64,000 bases of DNA, taken from NCBI RefSeq assembly GCF_016859285.1, contig NC_053414.1, positions 1,802,517 to 1,866,516 of the forward strand. Reading direction: 5' to 3'. The notes under the pieces are model-generated. The model did not search any database. It was not told where the DNA came from and saw nothing but the letters and a program-made list of their open reading frames with translations. Below are positions 36,336 to 48,600 of the stretch, in pieces (the stretch's first letter is position 1; every line of letters starts with the position of its first letter). The position numbers and the translations under genes were made by a program. Source of the stretch: Xiphias gladius (lineage: Eukaryota; Chordata; Actinopteri; Istiophoriformes; Xiphiidae).

Positions 36336-39192
36336 AGTTAACCTAAGCTACATGTCATTAGCATTAAACCAACGCACTTACTGCTCTCTATCAGCTCAGT
36401 GTCAGCACTGTTCTCTGATGTACTGACTTCAGACTAGTGTTCACAACCGGAGCCTGCCCAGACCTGGGACCAGCTCACCACCTGCCCCTCAACAGAATGT
36501 GAATAAATGCAAAAAATAATAAATAAGTAAAGGTAGTGCAATGAATGTAGGCAAAGGTAACAGAGTAAAAGTAATGATTTTTCTTTCAAAATCTACTGAA
36601 GTAGGAGTTAAAAGTATGTTGCATTAAAACTATTCGACAAGTGCAATTTACTCAAAAAAGTGACTTAAGTACATGTAATAGAGTAAATGTAATTTGTTAC
36701 TACCACCTCTGGGCTTTGTCGTATTTAAATTTAAGATTAATGGCACACCTCTTGCGTCATATTGGTTTGATTTGTTTTAAACAATTTTTTCATCTTTTTT
36801 TCTTATCATTCAAGTGAGATGAAAAAGTTCATAATGTATGAAGACAACCTATTGCAACTTTTTCAGCATCGTGCTGTATGCACCAGAAGTTGCACTGTCA
36901 GCACAAGGACTGTTGGTTCCCCGCTGCATGTGTGACCAGAGCTGCCTCAACTGTGGGTATTAAGTGCAGTGAGATAGCCGACCCTCAGTGAATCGGATCC
37001 CAGCCGGAAACCTTCAGCTTGCAGCAGGTGTGATGTTCACAAGATCCTCTTTTCTGAAGGTCTCAGGTGAGTAATGGGTATGGATACAAAAGATTATTTT
37101 ATTGACAGTCTCATAATTTACTTCAGATATTAATTTCGGCTCAGCCCATCAGACTTAAAAAAGTTGGCTTAGCGAATGCGGAAGTGTTTTGGGAATGAAA
37201 TGAGACAATTCCATGCTTCATGATTGAAACTGCAAACTGATCAGGCTACTGTCAAAAAAAAAAAAAAAGCACTTTTACTGGAAAGCAAACCGTAATCTGT
37301 TTAAAAAATACTGTGTAGTACATTGCTCACATCTTATAATATTCACCATACTAATAAAAGTTAAAAACAATAATTGATTCATTGTTACAGCACCTAGTGA
37401 AGGAATTAATACAGTAAGCAAAAATTCTGAATATCCCTGATATTTTAGATATGTGTGCAAACTTACTGTTGTGATCCATTGCATAATTTATCTTCTCTTT
37501 AGTTCATGAAGGCATTCAGCATTCAAGGAGTCGGTCAGTCTTCTTATCATAAGCATCAGAGAAACCTGCTCCTCCCTACCGTCAACTGGCAGTGGAGGAA
37601 AGACCAAACGACCTGACCCAAGCCCCTATTAACAGCGGGGACTTGGTTCTTGGTGATATGAGAGCAGACATACCAGGTAATTAAGGTTTATGTGATCGTG
37701 TGTCGTGTTATAGGAAATTATTATCAAACTCATTCAGTGCAAACAGTTGCAAAGAAATGTAATGTACATTTCTGCCTTTAATATTCAGGATATTTGGTTA
37801 AAATGGGCGGTCACACCATGTTGGACCTCAAGGCTAACAAAGTACAGGACATCTGGTGCAGGTAAGGCCAAAAGTTATTTTTGTAACAATGCTCATAATT
37901 GGCCAGTCCAGGGCATCAGATGTGCAGCTATATTTGTTTAATGCCTTTAACTACATTTTAATACCTTATAATGTAATGAGATTATATATTTTGCATATGC
38001 AGAGCAATGAGGTCAATGAGTGTACAAAAAGGAAAGGGAAGGCTTTGAACACAGCCTACAGTTCCTTGAACGCAACAATGTGGCAATCAAAACCTGGTAT
38101 GTCTGGGTACAAAGGTTTTTGAGACAGACCAGACCTCGCAATGCTCACCGTTACGACCCATGGCACATGGGGAAGGGTAACTGTAACAGAAAATTTGAAA
38201 TGAGGTCGGCCCCTGGAAGAAGAGTGTGGTCAAGCATTTTTACTGGTCTGCTTCATCATTATCCTCAGGAGAGGAGACTGTGGCCAAATGGAAATCTGAG
38301 GCGGAAACCATTTTCAGGATTTCCATACACACGACACTGAAATCTTTCCCCACTAATTGCACTAGCCTCCTGTCGGTGACCAAGCCAGGCAGTGGCTACA
38401 GCCAAGTATGTTTATATTAAAAATAATTTTGTCTTTTTTTTTACAATATTGTATAACCTATAGATTCTGTTAGAAAATTTGAAAATAATTTAAATTATGG
38501 GGCATTGGGATTTGCCACTGTAAGTGAGGCATTTCTCATTATGAGGCATAGGGAGACCTTGCTTATTGATAATGAGGAATATGCAGGTCATGGAATTCGT
38601 GGGCATAACACTGATGTTTTTTTGAGCAGGTACACTTGCATCTGAGAAGTTGGTGGCATTACTCCCGGCTCCAAGGTTGGTTAAATACATGAGGAAGATT
38701 AGCTGCACATACCAGACCTCATCCATTAAGGCACTCCACAGCCCCATCCTAAAGTTTACCCAAAAAATGTGGCCTTCTCCTTCTTGGGAATGTTGTGCAG
38801 GTATGAATATATGAGTTTGTTGTTTGTTTGTTTTTTGTTTTTGTAAAAGTCATGACTTCTTAGAGATATTTTGACTAATTAGAAGTTCTGAAGGAATGTG
38901 TGTAACAAATATGAGAATCTTGTTTGCGTCAGACTCTAGTTGTCGGCGATGCAGTACAATGAAAACAGCAAACTGCTGCATGCATGCACTTGAGATGGAA
39001 ATCTTAGGTATCCCATCTTGCATCCAAAGTACAAGCATGGAGATTACACCGTGCGACCTCTCAAGAACAGTCCCACTTCTGGTGAGTTATTTTTGATAAA
39101 TATCAGTGCTGCATGAATTTTATGGGTGTGTTCGTTTTTTAGTATTTTGATATGTCCATGTTTTGATATTTAACTACCGTAGACATCCTCCT

Positions 39193-39237
39193 TGATCTGT
39201 TATTTGAACACATTGTGGGTGTTCAAATAACAGATCA
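39193..39237. other. Perfect 19-bp inverted repeat with 7-base loop
   Basis: The arms TGATCTGTTATTTGAACAC (39193-39211) and its exact complement (39219-39237) are separated by ATTGTGG. It would form a stable hairpin. It sits in the intergenic region within decayed transposon sequence. Confidence 0.9.
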
Positions 39238-39359
39238 CATTCCAGTGGGGTATTCCAGAATGCGTGGTTAAACTAGCCTGGGATAAACTCTGGGCTTGGG
39301 GTTAAGTGAACCTATTTTAACTTGAAGTGAACGGACAATGATGAGGGTGCATAAACGCC

Positions 39360-39950
39360 ACATTCGACAATTCAAGCAGACTGGACTTCAACCTGAGTGC
39401 AAAAAAGTAGGTTTTGCATATTTTTCAACTTTGTGTAAGAGCACCACTTAGTGACCAATATGCACAAAATTTTGTATAGAACCTCAGTGTTACAAAGCAA
39501 ACTATTGGACCGAGTTTTGTGTTAATCGGACAGACCAATGTAAAAATATGACATCACTTCCTTTGTACAACTTTATAACTTTTGCATTTCTTAGAGAATA
39601 AAAACTCTTAATAACTTGTGATCATGAGAGTACATAGATGATACGTGGAAAGTGTCATGCCGATCACACCTACAGGGTAAGAGTATTTTGGAAAAATAAT
39701 TTTAGCATATTTCAGGATTTTGCTACAAAAGTCTAACCTAGAGGCTGATTGGCGCCAAATTTTGCACAGATCTTCACCGGAGCATGGGAAACTCATGACC
39801 CGAGTTTCATGTTAATAGTAACTGAGAGTAAGTAAGTTAAGAGTAACTGTGGCCAAGATATGTAACGCTTCCTATTTTGTCTGCAACTTGTAGGAAGTTG
39901 TTCCTTTATAACTTGTGCATTTTTTGCAAAATTCTTTAATTACGTTCTCA
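39360..39950. repeat. Probable dispersed repeat, unclassified
   Basis: Text such as TTTTGCACAGATCTTCACCGG, ACCGAGTTTTGTGTTAATCGG and CCGAGTTTCATGTTAATAG recurs as internal near-repeats about 270 bases apart. This suggests a duplicated or dispersed element. No coding content is seen. Confidence 0.35.
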
Positions 39951-41106
39951 CCTTTATTTCATCTCAGTACCTGCAGTACCCAACGCAGTGCCAGACTCCG
40001 AATCAATTAAATCCACAGCTACTGTTGATGTTACTGGATACACAGTTTGCACCTCTGCTCTTGATGAAACCCGATTGGGCCATGTTTATAATCTCATCTG
40101 AAACAATTATGATTCTTCTTGCTAACACATGATCTCATTATAATTTATACAACAGGAAGACCGTCAGTTAATAGAACATCTTTGTTTGGGTGATTATCAT
40201 AACTTTAGTCTTTCAGGACTTTCAGAGAAACCTTTTATTAAAATGGGACCAGAAAGGATTTGAAAATATCTTCTGATTTTGTTAGTGGTGAAATCTTTCA
40301 ATCTTATATGTCAGCGTGGATTAATACGTGTGTATTGCATGAGTCTACTGTTAACCTTTGTATTCTGATTAAAATGTATTTGTGTTAAGCTCCTGAACAC
40401 TGAGTAACAGAAAAAAGATGATAATGTTGTGATGCCTGAACAGTACAGAATTGATTCTAACTTTGATAAATGACTAATATTTCTATGAACTCAAGTTATC
40501 CTCTAGCTGCATGTCACTGGGACAGAATTAAGTTATTTTCTCTTGCCTTGATTTTTTATGTGTTTACATGTTTATTTATTGCAATAAAAAGAATAAAAGC
40601 AAGTGTTATCAGTAGATCTCATATCAACGTGTTATGATGTGATCAAAACTTAAGTGATTAATTTCAGGAATGTTTTTTTTTTTAAAGAATTATAACTGTA
40701 AATCATGTGAATAAAAATAAATAAATCTGATGTTATCAACTCAAATCAGATGCTGCATTAATCAAAACCACAGGATCATAACCTTCAGACCTGATAAAAA
40801 GATCCTATCAATAACATGCTTGTATACAGGGAAGTCCCGCCCACTCCAGCCCCACAGCCAATCAGAAAGGTGTATCCTTGTTTAAATCTTTATTGAGTCT
40901 TCAAATAATTAATGCAGTGACACTGTGTGAACTAACAGGAAGTGTCCTCACTCAGCACAGACTGGAAGAACAATAATCAATAATCTGAAGGTACTGCAGC
41001 TACAGGAGAACAGTCGGCTCAGAGAAGAACTCATAAAACACATCAACTATAAGAGTTCAAAAATGAAAGTTAGAGAGAAGAACAGAAAATAACCTTCAGC
41101 TGATCG

Positions 41107-42588
41107 TCAGTCTGCAGCAGGACTCCCCGATGTCGAGCAGCTATCAGTTTCGGGGGGGGGGGGGTATATAAACATATATAAGGGGGTTACAATTGAAAAT
41201 CTGTTGTTTTTTGTTTATTTGAGCTGAAAATAGACTTAAGATGAGTGAAACCTGAAGAGACTGAAAAAACTGTCAACAGGTTTTATTTTACGCTGAAGTA
41301 AAGTAGTTTTAATTAATCAGTGTGCAGTGACTTCTGTGGATTATTAAAGAATCACAGAATTTAATAACAATGAACAGTTACAGAGTTTTTCCAAAAACAT
41401 CTACAGAGTGTATATACTGTTACAAGTCTGGCTGTGAGTTCTGGATCTGAAGGAAACAGATGAACCTGAACTAAACAAGAACTACACTAGAACCTGCTTA
41501 CTCACCTTCTAGCTGGAGAGCCAGAGTGAGACCGACCCATCGATCCGGACCTTAGAAACACAGGAGTCCACAATTTATAAAGATGGAGACAGTTTAAAAC
41601 TGAATTACTACTGAACACCTGAACACTGGGACACTGAGCACCTGGACACAAACATCTTTAACCAAGACAAAAACCCCTAGTTTTGATCTGAACTAAAAAC
41701 GACACAGAGCATCTCTGCCTAATTTTAGCTCAGATCCTCAACTAAACAACAGCACATTTAATTTTTGAAATGTTAACAGTAAATATAGAGCTAATAATAA
41801 CAGACAAGAGAGCTTTAGCAGACCCAGTCTTTATTATTATTATCTGAATTCTATAGCTGTTCTGTAAAAATGAGCCTTAAAGTCATTAAGTTTGTCCAGA
41901 AAACATTAAACCCTTTTCTTCCTCTTTCTGAGTCACAGCAGGTACATGATCAAACATAGTGATCACTTCTTAATCAACAAACGGATGTTAGATATGAGCA
42001 CCACTAAGGTTTCTAAAAAAACATGAGAGTTCAAGTCTTTATGTTTCGTGGATTAAACATTTATTCTCATCATCAAAAGCTCATTCATAGCACGACTCTG
42101 AGAGTCCCCCCTCAGGGATCATAACAGGACTCTTATTGTGAAAAAGAGAGGTCTGAGGATTTTCCGTGAATGTTCAGTCAGTTTTAGACAGGAAACAACT
42201 GATATGACCCACCTGCTCTGGCCTCGAGACCCTGACCTGGACCTGGACCTGGACCTGAACCTGGAGAACATAAACCGAACCAGACACATGCAAATATTAG
42301 AGCTGGTTTACTCTGACTACAGCTGTAGTTTCCTGAGAGTCCTGACAGTGACGACAACATCAGTGTTACTAATGACATCAGAGTCTGACCTGGACCGCCT
42401 TGGTGTGGCAGATCTGGATCTTCTGGTAGAGACTGAGCGGGAGTGATGAGGAGAGAAAGACCTGGACCTAGACCTGGACATGATGATATCAACAGGTGAA
42501 AACTATCCACACTACCAAATTAAGAGCCTAGCTTTTGTGAAGCACATTGTAACTTTGTTACGAAAAGTGCTATATAACTAAAGTATTT

Positions 42589-42636
<48 letters not shown>

Positions 42637-45600
42637 TTGTGTGTGTTCAGAGTCTCTTCAGTGACTTTTCTTCTTCAGATGGTTTTAAACCCTGCTGGTC
42701 CAGAGTCCTGACTCAGATCCCTGATGGACTCCTGATCAGTAGGCGACTCACCTCCTCCCTCGGCACCTGCTGCGACTCCTGCTCCGGGAGTAACGCCTCC
42801 CATTGGACCTGGAGCGAGACCTGGACCCAAACCAGAACCAGGAGAGCAGCAGTGAGAAGAGGACCAGGACCAGAGAGAGTCCACATAACAAAGTGATGCA
42901 GTGTGACTGTAAACTACAGCTGATAGATTAACATTACTCATGCAGAGGTAGAACAAGTCTACTACAGACTCAAACACAGTAACACTGGACTTATTCAGTA
43001 AAAACATTAATGGGTGATGAAATAAACCTTTTGCAGGTTGGTCCTCTTTGGACCAGGTCTAGCAGCTCTAGACGATCTAGAAGATTTCTAACGATGATCG
43101 TACTGACACCAAATCGCTTGATTGAGACTTGATAGAAGCGAGGCAGGTTTTTCTAGTAGGGACCGCGGTCCAGCGGGTCTTTTCCTCGTTACATTACTGT
43201 TGGCCAAATTAACAGGGCAGGGTGCTGGTCTGTCTCTGAGCCCTCTAAATCTTTAAGCAGATCAGTTCAGCCTCAGCTTGGCAGAAAAACTTTAGTCAAG
43301 ACGCTCTCGTGAAATCTTTTAGGATCTGAATCAAACGATGAAACCTGAAAGGTTTTGACCAGGGCAGCAGTTAAAAATATCTCACAACATTTCAGATACA
43401 ACAGCAGTTAGAGTCACACAGAGTACAACAAACAGACTGTCAAACGGCTGTAGACCTGGATCCTACAAGACACAGGGTCTGAACACAGGCCAGACCTGAG
43501 CAGAGAGCAGGTCTTCTAAGAAACCAAATCTGATCACAGACCTGGTTTACTCAGAGACCTGGACCAGGAGGAGGACAGGGTTTATCTACAGCTGGGTGTC
43601 TGACAGTACTTAAGATTAATGAAGACAAATGACTGAGAGTTTCTCTGTAAACCTGAACGTATGAGAAGCACACATGAATCAAAATTAAAAACTCTCTTTG
43701 TGCTGGTTTATTTATTGTTGCGCAATGTTTCAGTATGAACCAGTGGATCCCAACCTAAAAGTCAGGACCCCACAAATGTTCACAAAATAAATCTAAGCGT
43801 CGTTGAATCATTAACAGGATCAGAAAACAGAAAAACAATTTTCAGCTACACTAACCTCTGTTAAGAGTTGAGACCAGGAGGCAGAGTTGCAGTCCTCCAC
43901 TCTTCTCTGTGCTTCCATTACAGCAGTCACCCACCCAAAACCCCATAGAGACTGTGTCTGCCCCACAACCACCAAAATTAATTAACTCAGAAATAAACAG
44001 AAGAGGAGTTGTACACAAAACCTAATAACAATTAAGACCACCACTGAAAAAGTACAAGTAGGAGAATTAAATGTGGACTCAAAGATTAGATCTCTGCTAT
44101 CTAAAGTTTTATTATGTAAAAATGTCTACGAGATGTCTATCTGACAGTGCTGTAGCTAAACTTAAAGAAGTGATTCCATCAGCACTTAATTCACTGCCAT
44201 GTTTCAATATAACAGAGGACTCCTATGCTAACTTTAGTCCCTCCCAAACTGACCATCTTGTTGATAGTGGTGCAGGCTCAACGAGAATGACACTCGACTC
44301 TATTGCCCCTCTAAAAAAGAAGATAATGAAACAAAACAGGTTAACTCCACGGTTTAACTCCCAAACCAGCATATTAAAGCAAACTACGTGAAAAATTTAC
44401 AGGATATGACGTTTTACCCAACTGGAAGAATCCTGCTCAGCCTGGCATGATAGTGTTAAAACATATAGGAAGGCCCGTCTGTAATGCAGAGCAGCCTATT
44501 ACTCATCTCTAAAAGAGGAAAATAAAAACAACCCTGGGTTTCTTTTCAGCTCTGTAGCCAGGCTGACAGAGAGTCATAGCTCTCTGTAGTGACGATTTCA
44601 TGAGCTTCTTTAATGATAAAATTCTATTTAATTCTATCTAACTATTAGAGACAAAATTCACCACCTCCTGCCCTCAACAGGTGCTGATTTATCTCCAAAC
44701 ACAGGAACCTTAGAAACAGCTGTAAAACCTGATATATACTTATAAAGTTTTTCTCGTGTTGACCTTCCCCAACTAACTTCAATGATTTCTTCATCTAAAC
44801 CATCAACCTGTCTCTTAGACCCCGTCCCAACCAGGCTGCTTAAGGAAGCTTTTTACCCTTAGTTAGCACTTCTTTACTAGATATAATCAATCTGTCTATT
44901 AACAGGCTGTGTACCACAGTCCTTTAAAGTAGCTGTAATTAAACCTCTTCTTAAAAAGCCTACTCTTGATCCAGATGTTTTAGCCGACTATAGAACCATA
45001 TCTAACCTCCCCTTTCTCTCTAAGATCCTTGAGAAAGCTGTCACCAACTAGTTGTGTGACTTTCAACACAACAATAGTTTATCTGAGGATTCTAAACTGG
45101 TTTAAGTCCTATTTATTGAGATCGATTTCAGTTTTTGCAGATTAACGATGAATCCTCCATATACTCAGAGTTTACTGGAACAGAAAACTGAGTTTCTATC
45201 TCAGGTTTAGTCTACTCAGAGTTGAGGGTCAGAGTCAGACTTTGTTAAACCTGCTTTCAGGAGCAGATCTCAGATCTGTGGATGTGATGTGAATCTGCAG
45301 CTGCAAAGCTTTTTGTCTCCTCAAATGTTCACTAACACATACAGTGGGGTCGATTCAAGTGAATGGGAAAGTGGTCTAAGACTTTTGGAGCCCAATGTAG
45401 ATGCAGAGAAATGAGACAAAGGCTGCAATGTTTGATAATAAACTCAAAGACCAATGAAAGTGCATAGAGGAGTGTGCTCGTCCAATCAGGTTACAGGATG
45501 TGTGTAGTTGATGTGAGTGAAGGAGGAATAACATTAGATTCACATTAAACATTCACCTGCAGTGATGTGATGTGAAGTGAAGTGATAAACCCCGCTCAGC

Positions 45601-48600
45601 TGGCACAACCTGTGTTTTAAATCAAACCCTCCTGTTGGACTCAGGTCTGGCAGCTGCAGCGTTTTATTCAGAGAAAACATTTCTGTAACATCTGAGATAA
45701 AAATATGATAACATCACCACAGCTGAGCCCCAGTCAGTTTAAATTCACAACAAACTCCAAGTTAAAGTCATTTAAACTCATCACAGCAGTGGTTTCAAAT
45801 GTTTTAACGCATTAACTGTAACCTTGTAAACTTTCTACTCCTGCTGATCATTTTCTAATAATCAGGGTTCAATTCATTTGTATGAAAATAGGAGTGCTAC
45901 AGAGATGATCCATCACAGAGTTATCACTCTATCAGTTATAATATCATCATGTGTTGACGCAGCTGACAGCAGAGTCTGTTTTACGAACTCTCCCTGCAGT
46001 GCATTCAGGGACGCTTTAACATCAGATATATCACAGTCAAATGCTGAACAGAAATGTTTTCACTTTGACAAAATAAACATCACATACTCCTGTTTGGTTA
46101 AAAGTCATGAATACTTTAGAGCAGCCTGATATAAAGTCTCATACATCAGATTGTCCTTCAGTGAAACACAGATTCATGGGAATGATCTCTGCTATCCGCT
46201 GCATCAGCTCACTATGATAGTCTAACTAAAACTAAAAGTGTCTCAACTTCTGACGTTATGTTCCAAGACTCAAAGACTTCTTCCTGTGATCAGTTTTTAT
46301 AGAATTACCTTTCTTGACCTTGGAGGAACAAAGTCATTGAGTAGAGCTACATTTCAGTAAGGTGCTGACCAGAAGATGTCTGTATTTAGGCTATATAAAT
46401 GCTGGGAAACAATGAACCATTTTCAGCACAAGAGCTTCCGATAGCAGCATCCAACCAAACACTTACAGTAAAGGTATGGGAAAAAAACAAACAAAACTAA
46501 AGTCAGGAACTGAAACTTTTGTTTCCACCTCAGCTGAAGAATAATAATCAGACAAGTCAGACTAATGATGGATTAAAAACAACAGGAGACTGAAACCTCA
46601 GTGATCATCTGCTGAGAGTTTGATGGTTATTTCTTTGTAAATTAGAAACCAAGAAACCATCAGAATATACAGTTTGGTTTGGTTCTGTCATTTACTCACT
46701 GACTGGGATTCCTCTCACTTACTTAATGTCTCACTCTTTTTAGACTCCTACTGAATAATAATAATAAACTTTATTTGTATAACACTTTTCCTAACAAAGT
46801 TACAAAGTGCTTCACGATAGGATAAAACAACAATAAAACAAATAAATTAAATGAAATAAATTAAAATTCACACAGAAATTAAAGCCTTCTTGAAAGAGAA
46901 TGTTTTAAGAAGTAATTTAAAAGCAGTGGTAGATCTAGCAAACCTAATCTCAGCAGTTGAGTCATTCCAGAGTATGGGGGACCCCACCGCAAAAGCACGA
47001 TTGCCCTTACTCATAAATTGGGCTCTGGGAACGACCAGAAGGCCACTATCAGCTGATCTAAAATGACGCCTAGGTTCATATAGGGTTAGTAGATCCCTGA
47101 TATACCTAGGGGCCTGGTGGGACTGTTGTAAATCCTTGAAAGTCAACAATAAAATTTTAAAATCAATCCGAAAAGGAAGAGGAAGCCAATGCAGGGGAGG
47201 CCAGAATTAGAGTTATATAGTCTTGTTTTCTTGAACCGGTGATAATCCTAGCAGCAGCGTTTTGAACCAACTGAAAGCGATGGAGGGAAGCCTGCATAAT
47301 ACAAAGGTCAGACTACCTTTGACTCATAATATAAAATGATCAAAACTACATGTTATAAAACATAATAGTAATAATATGAAATAAAAATATAAAAAATCCA
47401 GATACCAAAAATCTGTTGGGGCACAGGTGGAATGGGCATGGCACGTCTACGTCCTCATGTTGACTCTGGAGTCACTCTAGTGTCCAGACCTCCTGAAACA
47501 AAGCCACTGGGCCTCGCCTCCTTCATCTATCTTTCTCTGGTGACACTACTCCTCTGGTTTCTGGTCCTCCGCTGCCTCACCTGGACTGCAGGAGCAGGTG
47601 AGTCATCAGATCAGTTGTGGTTGTAGAGTTATTTTAACATCTTCAATGAAGAACCCAGAGCATTCCACACTCTGCTTCTGAGAGACTTCAGAGTCTTGAT
47701 TATCTGATCAACACTGTCCTCCTCCATTTTTATTGATTAGCTCAGTTTGCCAATAGATCGATAGGTCAAGCTGACCTAACCCGGCTGGACCACAAGGTGA
47801 ACTACACTGCTCAAAAAAATTGAAGGAACACTTTGAAAAACATCAGATCTCAATGGAAAAGATCATGCTGGATATCTATACTAATATGGACTGGGTACTG
47901 TGCGAAAGGATGTCACATCGTTTGGTGGCAAAGAAAATTATCAACCTACAGAGGGCTGAATTCAAAGACACCCGAAAATTAAAGTGAAAAAATGATGCAG
48001 CAGGCCAGTCCATTTTGCTGAAACTCCATTTTGCTGAAACTCCATTGCAGCAACTCAAAATGGTACTCATTACTGTGTATTGCCCCCACGTGCTTGTATG
48101 CATGCCTGACAACGTTGGAGCATGCTCCTAATGAGACGACGGATGATGTCCTTGGGTGTCTCCTCTCAGATCTGGACCAGGGCATCACTGAGCTTCTGGA
48201 CAGTCTGAGGTGCAACCTGGCGGCGTCGGATGGACAGAAACATAATTTCCCAGAGGTGTTCTATTAGATTTAGGTCAGGCGAGCATGGGGGCCAGTCAAC
48301 ATTATCAATCCCTTCATCCTCCAGGAACTGCCTGCATACTCTCGCCCCATGAGGCGGGGCATTGTTGTGCACCAGGAAGAACCCAAGACCCACTGCACCA
48401 GCGTAGGGTCTGACAATGGGTCCAAGGATTTCATCCCGATACCTAATGGTAGTCAGGGTGCCCTTGTCTAGCCTGTAGAGGTCTGTGCGTCCCTCTATTG
48501 ATATGCCTCCCCAGACCATCACTGACCCACCACCAAACCGGTCATTCTGAACGATGTTACAGGCAGCATAACGTTCTCCACGGCCTCTCCAGACCCTTTC

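Larger units (their letters stand above)
34860..40101 (+). pseudogene. Decayed multi-segment transposase-like gene (Kolobok-type suspected)
   Basis: Segments in order: 35370-35512 (AACQTVCERDLG, KETACQTC), 37790-37860 (KMGGHTMLDLKANKVQDIW), 38003-38410 (QSNEVNECTK, EGFEHSLQFLERN, HRYDPWHMGKG, then in another frame VKHFYWSASSLSSGEETVAKW), 38700-38800 (TSSIKALHSPILKF, then after a 1-base shift NVAFSFLGMLCR) and 38950-39080 (QYNENSKLLHA, then YPILHPKYKHGDYTVRPLK). A last open segment runs 39966-40101 and ends HVYNLI. This order matches a family of fish DNA-transposon proteins I know by its FDxWH, SGEEVVAKW and YNEN motifs. I believe these are Kolobok-type, but the superfamily name is uncertain. 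At least two frameshifts and a stop show it is not functional, although several segments are flanked by plausible AG and GT borders. Confidence 0.5.

Noticed and set aside
45878-46129. 83-codon frame in srsf7 intron 3
   Set aside because: No signal peptide, no domain, no splice context and ordinary AT-rich composition.
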